IMG/VR virus record: IMGVR_UViG_3300002835_000916
Span: 1 to 26,771 of that record
DNA from: a virus
Length of the DNA stretch: 26,771 bases
Strand: one strand, 5' to 3'
The position numbers and the translations under genes are program-made. Below are positions 7,639 through 18,800 of this stretch, in pieces. Each line of letters begins with the position of its first letter. The stretch's first letter is position 1. The notes beneath the pieces are model-generated. The model worked only from the letters and a program-made list of their open reading frames with translations. It had not been told where the DNA came from and made no database searches.

Positions 7639-8661
7639 TTATACCACCGAAACTATTTTTTCTAATGGTTTTAAGGTTAGTGTTGTGCTAAGGTTAGTGC
7701 TAAAATTTTGCTGGATTCTTGATACTACATAAAAGTCGTTTGCCCCACTTTCAATTTTACCAGTAAAGTAATTAAATTTTACAATGTCCCCTACTTGAAC
7801 TAGAGGATTGCCGAAAATTTGCACATTTATTGTTTTAATATCATTGTCAAAGGTTCTGGAAGCCATTGATGCTATTGCTTCCGCAGCATCTTTAGACTGA
7901 ATAAAATCGCTGTCTATTGTAATTTCAAATGCGTTGCGTCCACCAGAAATAAACTTTTTTATTTCTTTCTGGTCACCTGGAACCAGGGCTGTGGATTTTA
8001 TGTAAAATTCACTCTTACTAATAATGTTTACTTTATCCTGAGTTAAATACAAACTTTCATTTGCCATATTCATTACCGCAAATCTAGCAGTCTGTGGAGT
8101 TCCAGCAATCTGTGAAATTGCAAGCGCGTTAGAACTAATTTTACGAGCGGCTACTGTAGTAATAACATCTTCTTTACTCTGCCCGCTTCCTTGATCTCCA
8201 GTTCCATTATTACCGCCATATACTCCAATTTTATGAGGTCTTCCTGCCCAAGAAAAGTTGGTGGAGTTCCAGGAATTCCAGACTGGATTTACTTGTACTG
8301 GACTTCCTGCCTCTACTATTTGGCCTCCGCCGATATACAATGAAGCATGATGTGTTCCATTTTTAAAGAAAAATAAAAGATCTCCCTTTTGCAGACCATT
8401 AGTGCTTCCAACGTTAACATTTGGTAGTTTTCTTACTTCTTGAGCCTGAACATAGGAATATGGAGTTAAATTAATTCTTCCACCAGAACCATCCCTATAT
8501 GCCCACGTTGTTAATTTAGTACAGTCCCATGTTCTTGGTGGCTGGGCGTATCCTGAATGTGGACATGATGATCCTGGGCAATATGGCTTACCAAGTTGGG
8601 CCATAGCATAATCTACTGTTTTATCAATAATATCGTCTGTATCTGGATAAAATTCTGACAT
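7639..8661 (-). CDS. NlpC/P60 peptidoglycan hydrolase fused to hub-like domain (tail-associated)
   Basis: 340 residues. Residues 1-145 form an NlpC/P60 cysteine peptidase domain, which typically cuts peptide stems of peptidoglycan. It shows AQLGKPYCPG (21-30), the catalytic Cys47 in WDCTKLT, and GDLLFFF followed by His105 in HHASLYIGGG. Cys28 and Cys33 are extra and might form a disulfide. A Gly/Ser-rich linker (GGNNGTGDQGSG) follows. The C-terminal ~180 residues resemble the baseplate-hub fold of siphovirus tail-tip proteins (NPLVQVGDIVKFNYF, DFYVVSRIQ, TTLTLKPLEKI). There is no signal peptide or holin neighbour, so it should be part of the virion and open the wall at infection, rather than be the lysis endolysin. 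Its ATG overlaps the stop of the hub gene (TAATG). The catalytic call is firm; the hub-like tail is moderate. Confidence 0.88.
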   Translation of the reverse strand: MSEFYPDTDDIIDKTVDYAMAQLGKPYCPGSSCPHSGYAQPPRTWDCTKLTTWAYRDGSGGRINLTPYSYVQAQEVRKLPNVNVGSTNGLQKGDLLFFFKNGTHHASLYIGGGQIVEAGSPVQVNPVWNSWNSTNFSWAGRPHKIGVYGGNNGTGDQGSGQSKEDVITTVAARKISSNALAISQIAGTPQTARFAVMNMANESLYLTQDKVNIISKSEFYIKSTALVPGDQKEIKKFISGGRNAFEITIDSDFIQSKDAAEAIASMASRTFDNDIKTINVQIFGNPLVQVGDIVKFNYFTGKIESGANDFYVVSRIQQNFSTNLSTTLTLKPLEKIVSVV

Positions 8662-11600
8662 TATGGCTTTCTCTCCGAAATAATATTTCCGCCCTCAAAA
8701 ATGTTTGAATCATAGGTGTACCCTGTCCACTCTGCTTTAGCATTAGATATAATTGGATACTTATCGTACTCTACATCAAATATCTGTATTCCTCTAGCGA
8801 CTGGCGCACCAGTATAGGCAAAATTGTGCTTGGAAGAGGTTCTAAGACCTATTACATTGCGACCATCTACAATAGTGTCAAGTAGGTTGTTGCTTCCTAT
8901 AAAATATGTTCCTGTGGGAGAGTTGCTTGGCTTAGAATATTTAGAATCTACTAGAGAAAGATTAATATTGTTCATGTCTTTAAATTGATCTGAGACTCCA
9001 AAAAGGTACTGACCTAGAGTGGCTGTGCCAAATTTATTAGCGATGAACCCGAATTGTGAGTTTAGAGATAGTTGTCTTATTTTAAATTTATGCTGCTTGA
9101 TTTCTTTTTTCTTTCCGTCTACCTTTTTATTAATTATTTTTTCAAACGCTGTGCTTCCACCTATAAGAACTTTACACTCATCTCTTTTTTCATTTAGGGC
9201 AACATAGATTTCCATGTTTTCATCTTCTTCTATAACTCTATCAGAATATTTAAACTGATCTTTTTCTATTATAGTTTCTATTGTTCCATCACTTTTAATT
9301 TGCTCTACATAAATAGTTGGATTTTGTTTTTTCTTATCTTCCTCTACTCCAACCCAGATTAATAGTCCACCCACCATCTTACCAGAGCCATTTATCTGTA
9401 TTCCAACTCCCACCCCGACGTAACCTTCTTTTTTAGATGGAATATCTCCTAATTTAAATTGACAAAGCAGCCTTCTTTTATCTTTAAGTAGATTCGCATC
9501 TGAGTCTGTATCTTTTGGATATAAGAATAAAACTTCATCATTATCATTAGAAGTAACATTTATTCCATTGACTGTGGGATAAAATTTTAATGATGTAGTT
9601 GAATTATTATATGCATTACTTCCACGATTAAATTTTTTCATAGACCATGGAGGGGTCGTACTAGAAGTTTGTTTATTATGAATAGATGGAGGTGTTCCAA
9701 AAAGTCCTCTCTTTACATTCATGAGTTTACCTGATGGCTTAAATGATATGTTCTTGCCACTCTTATTAGAGAATATATCTGATTTAATCATTTCTAATTC
9801 TTCAGCAGAATTAACTACATATCTTTTTGTCACAGTTTCAGAATTATTGGTATAGGTAAATTCATATTCTAGGCCATCATAACTTACTATTTCCTGATCA
9901 ATTAATAAATGTGAGGAGTAAGGTACGGCTCTCATAAAAACATTGGTTAGGGAAGTATCATATTGAATATAATTCTGAGATGCTGTTGTTATTCCCCTAC
10001 CAGTTAATTGAATATATGGAACTATATATGAGTCGTCCTGAAGTATCCAAACCCTGTCTGTAGACTTCCTTTGGGTTACTAAAGAATTTTGGTCTACAGC
10101 CTTTTTATCTTTACTTTTCCTTGGCAGTCTTGGCTGTGACAAAGTTGGTCTTGGGGACTTATATTTAACAATTATTGATTGTGGTTTTTCATTTTCTTCA
10201 ACATTTACAGAGATAAGATTACTCTTACCGTTGCTATCGTTTCTATCTTGAACATAGATATCTGGAGAGGTGGGAGAGGATGTTTTTGTTAAATCACTAT
10301 ATGATTTACTGTATTCGTATAATGTTTTAAACCTTACCGCACCATATTGATCTGTATACATAGCAATTTGATATATTCTAAATAAATCATTTAAAGTTTC
10401 TGATACGTTTCTATCATTAGAAGTCCAGAAGTATTTTATTTTTTCGTTTTGAGAAAATGTTAATTCCGAATTATTAGAATTTGAAAAAACTTTTAAGTTT
10501 ACTAATTCATCTCCATATACCTCGCCAAATCCTATAGGATCTAGTACTGAATAAATGCATTCAGATATTCTTTTACTTTCTAGATATATAGGCTGAGTTT
10601 TTGTAGATAATAAATCTTTTATTGCATCAAATGCTGTAATTGAAATTGAATTATTGGATTCTGTCCACTTATCAATATATCCAACAAACGCGGGTACATA
10701 AGTTTTCCCAGATGTTATGCCTACTCCACGATACGATGTATCTATATCATACCCGCCTCTAATTTTATTTCCCTTGGAAAGAATTTTATTCAATACAGAC
10801 GTTGAGGATATTGTACTTATTGGTCTAATATCTTTATTTGATGTATCAGATACAGATGGATCGTGTAGATTTTTTATAATAGGATCATTATACAAATTTA
10901 TTGTGTAAGTATTAGATGTGATCCCGCCGATATTTAATAATGAATCTGATGAAGCCTCTTCAGTAGTTGATACATTAGTAACAAAATTTGTTAGATCAAT
11001 ATCTAGCCTAGGAGATACTTCTATTAATTCTAATCTTCCTGGTAAATCTATAAAGTCTGTATTAGTAACTTGCAGGGCTACACCTTCAACTCTTATGCCC
11101 CATATTTCCTGATAACCTAGATTAGATCCCAAAACTACATCTCCCACGTTGCTGCCAGATGTTGAGATGCTTGGATATGAAGTACTAGTCCATTTATTAG
11201 TTGTCCATGAAGTTCCATTGTAATATAATATAAAAGTTCCATCAGCATTAACAGTAGAGGAACCAGCAATGCTTGAAGACCATCCAGAACTAGTAAGAAT
11301 ATTTACTGCTACAGTTTGTGGCTTGTAAGAAATTGTATTAAATTTTAATACGATCTTATTTGTTTTAATTTTATTTTTATATAGTGCCCAGACTTGTTTA
11401 CTTTCAGTAGAGGTTCCAGACACATAGTATGTATAGACATTTCCTGGATATGGCGTGACACTTCTTTGTACTAACTCATACTTAGGGCCAAGGGCGCAGT
11501 AGGTTGCCATATGAATTGGAGTACATTGTTGTGCTATTCCTTGAATGGATGGTTTTGTTGGGGCTGGACTTTCTAAAGATCCAGACATTTCTACTAGAAA

Positions 11601-12329
11601 CTCTCCTGGTCTTCCTGACTCAAATACTCTTTCTAAAGGAAGTCTATTTGAAGAATAAACCTCATAGTCAGAAATTGTAGATCTTGTTAATTGTCCAACT
11701 AGTAGGGCTGCCTTTTTAGATGTTGGTGCATTTATATAGAATGTTATTCTAACTTTATTTACAGTAGAAAATTGGTCTGGGTTAGCGAATAATATTGATA
11801 CTGGCTTCCATGATACAGAGTCTACGGTTACTGTTTCAGATACAGTCTCAGAAAGAACTTTTTTATTTGAAGAATCTATACCTTCAGCAACTATCAAAAC
11901 ATCAAACGACTCCAGACAACTGGTGTCACCATTTTCTAATTGATAAACATAGTCAGACTTTAAAAACATGTTGAATTTTACACAGTTTTGTCCTGTAGAT
12001 GTTTCTGCATACCAGGCATATTCTGTTGGCTCTAGTGATGGTTGTGAGGTTTTGAGGAGTACAGCATTGTTATTAGGAGTTGTAAGTGCTGTTTCTATTC
12101 CTCTTCCAGAATAATTTTGAGATGTTCCGGCATCTACTACTTGTGGAGTTCCTGATACATTAGATAGTGTTAATAAAATATTTTGTAGTGTTGTAGCATT
12201 TTGTGTGCCAGTTCCACAAAAATAGGCATTGTTATTATCGTTATGATTTATTTCTATAAAAACTCGCGGCTTTATATCTAGCGTCTGACTATTTTTAACA
12301 TGATTTTTTATAGTTGTATCGCCAAGCAT
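8661..12329 (-). CDS. Large tail-tip/baseplate hub protein with lectin-like insertions
   Basis: 1222 residues from the ATG at 12327-12329, which overlaps the upstream TGA (TGATG) and has GGAG five bases ahead. A longer reading from a TTG at 12362 would add a Cys-rich N-terminus, but that only re-reads the end of the upstream gene. Residues ~15-230 look like a beta-sandwich carbohydrate-binding region. Residues ~430-720 carry hub features: LDIDLTNFVTNVS, then GYIDKWTESNNSISITAFDA, a pattern common in Tal/gp27-like hubs. A charged, beta-rich, lectin-like segment lies around 880-1080 (VGVGVGIQINGSGKMVGGLL, PTIYVEQIKSDGT). The hub probably closes the tube and anchors fibres and the NlpC/P60 protein encoded next. 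The domain boundaries are estimates. Confidence 0.7.
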   Translation of the reverse strand: MLGDTTIKNHVKNSQTLDIKPRVFIEINHNDNNNAYFCGTGTQNATTLQNILLTLSNVSGTPQVVDAGTSQNYSGRGIETALTTPNNNAVLLKTSQPSLEPTEYAWYAETSTGQNCVKFNMFLKSDYVYQLENGDTSCLESFDVLIVAEGIDSSNKKVLSETVSETVTVDSVSWKPVSILFANPDQFSTVNKVRITFYINAPTSKKAALLVGQLTRSTISDYEVYSSNRLPLERVFESGRPGEFLVEMSGSLESPAPTKPSIQGIAQQCTPIHMATYCALGPKYELVQRSVTPYPGNVYTYYVSGTSTESKQVWALYKNKIKTNKIVLKFNTISYKPQTVAVNILTSSGWSSSIAGSSTVNADGTFILYYNGTSWTTNKWTSTSYPSISTSGSNVGDVVLGSNLGYQEIWGIRVEGVALQVTNTDFIDLPGRLELIEVSPRLDIDLTNFVTNVSTTEEASSDSLLNIGGITSNTYTINLYNDPIIKNLHDPSVSDTSNKDIRPISTISSTSVLNKILSKGNKIRGGYDIDTSYRGVGITSGKTYVPAFVGYIDKWTESNNSISITAFDAIKDLLSTKTQPIYLESKRISECIYSVLDPIGFGEVYGDELVNLKVFSNSNNSELTFSQNEKIKYFWTSNDRNVSETLNDLFRIYQIAMYTDQYGAVRFKTLYEYSKSYSDLTKTSSPTSPDIYVQDRNDSNGKSNLISVNVEENEKPQSIIVKYKSPRPTLSQPRLPRKSKDKKAVDQNSLVTQRKSTDRVWILQDDSYIVPYIQLTGRGITTASQNYIQYDTSLTNVFMRAVPYSSHLLIDQEIVSYDGLEYEFTYTNNSETVTKRYVVNSAEELEMIKSDIFSNKSGKNISFKPSGKLMNVKRGLFGTPPSIHNKQTSSTTPPWSMKKFNRGSNAYNNSTTSLKFYPTVNGINVTSNDNDEVLFLYPKDTDSDANLLKDKRRLLCQFKLGDIPSKKEGYVGVGVGIQINGSGKMVGGLLIWVGVEEDKKKQNPTIYVEQIKSDGTIETIIEKDQFKYSDRVIEEDENMEIYVALNEKRDECKVLIGGSTAFEKIINKKVDGKKKEIKQHKFKIRQLSLNSQFGFIANKFGTATLGQYLFGVSDQFKDMNNINLSLVDSKYSKPSNSPTGTYFIGSNNLLDTIVDGRNVIGLRTSSKHNFAYTGAPVARGIQIFDVEYDKYPIISNAKAEWTGYTYDSNIFEGGNIISERKP

Positions 12330-12802
12330 CAGATCTCCACAAATTCTGCATTTACATTCCAATAATCAAATTCTTGATATCTTTTAACTACATCGAATGT
12401 CATTGATTCCCAGAATACGCTAATAGTTTCTACATATGATAAGTCTGATGCATTATTTCTTTTATAGTAGAGTTTCATGCTCATGTCATATGGATAGTTT
12501 ATTTCATAAAATCTTTTTATTGCTAATGCGCTAGCATTTCCATCAACAACCATAGAAGAAATGGTTGGAAGCATGTCCCATGCACATGATATTCTTTTCT
12601 TATTAGCAATGACGTACTTTCTCATTGTTCCGTCTGCCATTCTTTGTGGAGATTGTATGGTTTCAAAGGAGGTCTGGAGCGCTGATCTAGAATGATCAGA
12701 TAAAGTTAATTGACCATTTGACTCCCCTGTTCCTGGAACAAACTCTGTGGTGTTCTTAGAGTTTACCTGAAGCGTAACAATACTTGGTGTTAAAAGAGCC
12801 AT
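12329..12802 (-). CDS. Small distal-tail-like protein
   Basis: 157 residues, encoded directly after the tape measure, which is the usual place for a distal tail protein linking tube to hub. It is beta-rich, with segments such as SIVTLQVNSKNT, GQLTLSDHSRSAL, MRKYVIANKKRISCAWDMLP and MSMKLYYKRN. It ends YWNVNAEFVEI, in the manner of tube-like domains where a strand such as FWESMTFDVVKR pairs near the C-terminus. It is shorter than full Dit proteins (about 200-250 residues), so it may be only the ring-forming N-terminal half. The ATG overlaps the tape measure's stop (TAATG). The role is inferred mainly from position. Confidence 0.55.
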   Translation of the reverse strand: MALLTPSIVTLQVNSKNTTEFVPGTGESNGQLTLSDHSRSALQTSFETIQSPQRMADGTMRKYVIANKKRISCAWDMLPTISSMVVDGNASALAIKRFYEINYPYDMSMKLYYKRNNASDLSYVETISVFWESMTFDVVKRYQEFDYWNVNAEFVEI

Positions 12803-15800
12803 TATATTCTATTCACCGTCTTTGACATTCTTTGTTTTCTATCTATAGCAGACATAACTTCTCTTGCTATTTCATCAGCAGAAGCATTAGATCCAGCCAC
12901 GTTTACATTAATATTATACTCTACATTGCTTGAAGATTCACTAACAAATCCGCCCTTGTTGTAATATACTGCTCCGCCCATTCCCATATTTCTTACCATA
13001 GATGGATATTTAGAACTCCCCCCACGACCGAATTCTGGAAGAACACCCTTATTTAGTAGGTCAAAGAAGCCCATGCCAAATTTGTCTACGCTTGATGCTC
13101 TGATTACATACTCCCCATTGGAAAGCATTGCTGGAATCAGATCGTCCATTGGTCCACCTGGACCACTAATAAATCCACCATTTGCTCTAAATCTACTATC
13201 TGTAGGTGTTCTCCATGGCTCATTACCATCTATATTTTTTACCCATAATGGATTAGATGCAGAGTTAGTAATAGTAGTTGGTTTATCACTTGGCTCTACA
13301 GTAACTCTGCTATTTATGCTTAATTTTTCAGCAGTATCGGCAGTACCAAAGAACCTTCCGTCATCTCCAAAGAGGCCGCGCAGCGCTGGAGGAACTTCTT
13401 GACCGTTTACAATACCGTCCCACTTACCCTTAATTTCTATTTCTTTGAAGTAACCATCAAATTCTGTATTTATAATTCCCTTTACTGAACTTGCTACTGC
13501 TTCAGCATCTCTTGATGCTTGTCCTGGCTCCAGTCCCGCCTTTATTCCATTAGTGTATGTTGCATCATATATAGCCTTAGAGATGTTATCTAATATTTGT
13601 CCTCTTGTTAAACCATCTCTAATTCCCTTTGTAAACTCTGTAATAATTAAGTCGCCGTTTCTATCGCTAAATCTATTCTTTATTTCATCAAACTTTTCAT
13701 TAAAACTATCTAGATTTTCATATATTCCAGTAGCAGTAGAAGATTTCATTGTAAAGAATTTATTGGCACGCCTACGAGCCTCTTCTGCAGTCATTCCAAT
13801 TAATCTAAATTGCTCTATTACCATTTCCTTACTTTGATCTCTATCTAACTTTGGATCTTGTAATATTGCAAAAACGTTAGGCAGTACCTGATTAAGACTA
13901 TCTCCAGCCACACCTATATCTTCTAGGTCTGCGGCTATTTGATTATAAATCGGTACTTCTTTAAATCCTTCTCCAATCATATAGTCAAAGATTTTTTCTA
14001 GTTCTGCTCTTACTGTCTTTAGTGGAACTCCAGCCTTTACTGCCTCTTCTATATATCTCTTAATAGGCGCTGAATTCCAGAATGCATCTGCACCTCTATC
14101 ATTAATATCATCAAGTATCTTTACATTTCCTTGAAGGGCACCCTGAAGTTCACTATTCAAGAACATGAGTCTTTGTTCCATCTTCTTGGCTGCTGCTTCA
14201 TCAGCACCGCCTCCGCCTCCACCGCCACCGCCAGAGGAGTCTTCCTTTTGCTTTTCTAGTTGCTTCTTTCTTCTTTCTGCTCTAGCAATTCTCTTATCTT
14301 CAGCCTCTTGTCTCAGTCGCTCCTTTTCATCCTCACGCTCTTGAACTCTATTAGCATCAAGTTGGGACTGTAGGAGTGCAGCATCAGCAATTCTTCCTTC
14401 TGCCTTAGCAATCATTATTTGACTTTCTAGATCTTGTTGTTGCATTGCAAAATCTAGTGCCTTCTTTTCTAAGTCAAGAAGTTTCTGACGTTCTTCACGC
14501 TCTTTCTGAATTTGCTTGATAATTCTATCTTGTTGCTTAATCTTCTTATCTATTGCTTCATTAGCAGCATCAGAACCTCCGCCGCCGCCTCCACCGCCAG
14601 ATTCAGAAGGTATCATTGAGGATACATCTGGCATAGCAATTTCTGTAGGAGCAGTTGGAGCAGGAATTGCTGGAGGTGCGCCAAAATCGTAACTTCCAGT
14701 AATAATTGTTGTTAATATTGCAGTCTTTCTTTCTTCGGAAGGAAGTGCAATAAATTGATCCCAATTATCTCTAAGTTCTACTAGATCTTCATTTCCTTGA
14801 ATCTCTGCATAAAGACCCTTCTTTGTATCTGGCAATGATTGAACGTATTCAAAGTCTGAAATGAAGTTCTGCATTTTTAGTGGATCTGACTGAATATCAG
14901 CAATAACAGACTTTTGAACTTGTGGAGGAAGTTTAGCAATTGCAGACAAAGAGGCATAAATGTCAGAAAGTGGTTTTCCTATTTCTACAGAATCAATTGA
15001 AATAGTCTTAATAAATTCAGCATCTAAGCCCATTCCAAGAAGTTTTATTATTTCTGTTGCATTATCTTCCGCACCCTTAACATTAAATACTATTTCTAGA
15101 TTTTTCCTTGTATCTTCATCGGTAATAATATCTGCAAGATTTTGCATTTCACCTAAAGTTATGTCTCCATATGCTGCTGCAAGTTGCACTTGAGTAAGAA
15201 GTCTTTCTCCTACTCCAAGTGTTTCAAACATCCCTTTGGCAATATTTTCTATATTTGTGAAGTCGGCTCCACGACCTGATTTATCAGCAATATCTTTAAG
15301 CATAGCGCCAACATCTGCGCCGCCTTCTTTAAGTTTTAATAATGAGTCAGCAGCATTAATGTTTTGCTCTTGAATTTTTTTCATCTGACTAGAATACTCT
15401 TCGTAAGTAATGCTTCCAGACATAAAATCATTAGTAACTAAAGCCTGTGCTTCTCTTAATTTATCTAGTTGTGATGCTAACTGTGGAACACTTTCTTGTG
15501 CAAATCTCGTAAAGGCTCTTTTTTCTTCTTCGTCACTAAAGAAGTCAATTCCAACAAGATTAAGCAAGTTATCGCCGATCTCTTGGAGGAAGTTCTCTGA
15601 AGTAAATACTTCAGCAAACTCTTCTCTCCAACTCTTACCAGCCTTGTAAGCGTTATTTTGAATGTCTCCAAATTCTGGTAGTGTTATTTCTGGTATTGTA
15701 TCTAAGAATAAAGAGGAAATATTATCTTTTACTAGATTCCCCTCGCTGTCTATAACTGAATTTATTCCCTGTACCAGAGATCTTCCTAATTCTGGATTTG

Positions 15801-18800
15801 CTAATTCAATTGCAAGTGTCTGGGCTACCGCCTTTGCCTCTTCTGGAGTAAATATTTCCATGAGGGTAAGTTGTTTAAGTTGATTAGACAGGGCTACCCT
15901 TAGTTGTTCTCCACCTAGATTTTTAGACATTTCTCTTAGTTGTTGTCCAGCCTCTGTATCTAGTATTGACTTGCCAGTTTCTGCAACTTGCTCTGGCATT
16001 ACAATGTTTCCTAGTGCGGCAGTTAGTTTTTCAGATGGCTTTAACTTTCCTATTTCAGAAGCAAATTTATCTAATACTAATGACGATCCATTTAGCGCTT
16101 CACCATAAGCAATTAATCTATTATTTACAGCCTGCTGTTCTCTTTGATATGATTGAAGTATTGGTATAGCAGCACCTATAGCAGCACCCATTGCCAATCC
16201 TGGAACACCAAACATGCTTCCCATTGATGCTCCTAGTAGGGCACCGCCGCCAATTTTTGCTGCGTCGCCGCCTGACCCATCCATAGGCATAAACATCATG
16301 CCCATTCCTGCGGCCATTCCAGCACCCATAGCAACTCTTTGACCCCTAGCGCCTTGCCCCATGCCGTATTGTGCTGTAGTTGTTAAAACTTTATCTGTAG
16401 CATTCTTAATTGCTACAACATATTTACCATTTGCTTGTTGCACTAATTGAAAACTTGCTGCTGTTTTGTCATGCTCAAGTATGAGTGCTTGTATTTCTGC
16501 ATTAAGTCTTCGTCTTGCAAAGAAGCCCATCTTCATAGTTGAGATTTCTTCTGTGATGGATGCAAGTTGTCTTGTTCTATACATAGCCAGCGCTTCTTCT
16601 TTTGGTATAAGTTTTCTAGTTGTTAGATTTACTGCATTTAGAACATTGCCAGCAGCAGTTATTTGGAATGCATATTTCTCTCCAGCAATTTCTAACAACT
16701 TTGCACTTTCCATTTGCTTAAGTTGCCCGACTTTTGCAGTCATTAATGTTCCGCGATAGGCATCCATTTCTTGCCTAGTAAGACCCATAGATTGAGCAAG
16801 TTCATTCATTTTAGGCTTTAGCAAGCCCTTTTCAGCAAGTGCGAGTTCTTTAGTATTTGCTGTTAATTCATCCATAATAATGGCAAGTTTTTGCTTTGCT
16901 TTTGTTACCTGACCAGCATCCTTTGCTTGTCCCGCTGCTATTCTTTGTTCTCTTTCAGTAAGTTTTTGAATCCATGCATTCCTTTGAGCAGTAAGTTGAG
17001 TTTGTTTATTTAGAGCATCCATATATCTTTGAGATCTTTTATCTACCATTTGTTCATCTGGAATCGTGCCGCCGCCTGCTCCAGCAGAAACCATTCTAAA
17101 CATATTATCTGCAGTTTTACCAAATCCTTGCATTCCTGCAGCCCTTAGTCTTTGCTCAAGTCCTGCTGTTGTTGCACCTACCTGTGCAATAACCTCGCCC
17201 ATTGTTCCATTAACAGACACAACTTTTCTCGTCTGCTCATCGACTAAGCGTTTAAATTGTTTTCCATTTACATCTAGTGCGCCCATTAATATTGCTTCAG
17301 CACCAGCGACATTTCCTTTAGCCATTTCTCTATTGATGGCTTTCGTCATATTATCAACTTGAGTCTTACCCATTTGTTCAAGTCTTAGCAAGGAGGCGTG
17401 ATATTTAGCAACATATGCATTGTATTCGTTTCTTGATGGATATAATCTGGCTGCTGCTGTTTGTCCTTCTGCTCCAGATGTTCTCATAGTATTAAGATAT
17501 GCTAAGTTTGAAGCACTTGCTCTTCCAGCACCATAAGTCATTTGTTCTAATTGAGAAATTCTAGATCCTCTTGATGGGTCATAGAATGACGTTGGTGCAA
17601 ACGAGGCTCCCATCGCCTGCTGCCAATTTCTAGCGGCAGCCTGTGCGGGTATTGATGGGTTTATTAATGTACCAACAGTTTGTGCTAATCTAATGTCTTT
17701 TGGCAAATTCATCGATGGGTGTAGGTGGGAAAATTCTGGGCCACTAAATGATGATGTACCACTTCTTTTACCCATTCCAAGCATACCGATCACAGATGAA
17801 TTTCTTGCTGCTAAGGCGGCTGCTCCAGATCCTGCAACGGCAGCGGCTGCACTAGCAGTAGCCGCACTTTGTCTAGCCATTGCTGTAGAAGAAGCAGTAG
17901 CAACTAAATTCATGTTTCTGGCAACTTGCTCAAGTTCTGCATTAAGAGTGTCAAGTGCTGCTCTTAAGGTATTAGTAGCCTCAACTTGACTAAACATTCC
18001 CTTAGAAAGAAGTTCTGTGGATGCTCTGGCTGCAATAGAGTCTGCTGTATAAAATTCGAATACCCCGCGTGCGCCACGGCGCAATGCCATCAAAGCACCT
18101 ACTGTTTTAATTATGTAGCCAAAGAAGTTGCCGAATACGCCTGTGATCATAATAATAGGACCAGCAATTGCAGTTATGCCACCGACAATTTTGATAAATG
18201 TTTTTAATCCTTCTGGAAGATCATTAAATGCTTTAATGATATTTCCAGCAAATTCTACAATCTTTGCGCCTATTTCAACAAATGTCTCACCTATAGGAAT
18301 TAGATTAGACTTAAGAGTTTCTACTGCTCTAGTAAATCTCATAGAGGCAGACTCAGTTAAAAGTTTTAATTCTCGTTCAGCAGTTTGCGCTAATTGAGAA
18401 GTACTCATGCCAGCAATTTTAAGAACTTGTTCTGTCTGACTTCCAGCCTTATTCAAATTACTTAAGAGAGCATTAATTCTTGAGAACTGGAACTTTCCAA
18501 ACATTTGTTCGATTGCTCTTTGACGACTTAGGTCATCTAGACCCTCTAACGCCTGCTGCAATTCAATAAGTGTTCCAATGACGTTTCCAGCATTTCGATC
18601 AACGATATCTGTAAGATTGACCCCAAATCCTTTAAGCAACTCAGTTGTTTGCTTTGTTGGATTAATTAATGCACCTAGGGATGACTTGATAGCGTTTGCG
18701 GCTTCTGACGCGGGGACGCCACCCTCGCGCATAGCAACCATCATGCTTGCTAGATCGCCAATACTTCCTCCCAAGCCTTGAACTACTGGGCCAGCCTTAA

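Noticed and set aside
12330-12362. A Cys-rich N-terminus (ECKCRICGD) on the hub protein that looks like a metal-binding motif
   Set aside because: It needs a TTG start 33 nt inside the upstream gene. The ATG at 12329 has GGAG at the right distance and a TGATG overlap, so the motif is only an out-of-frame reading of the upstream gene's end.
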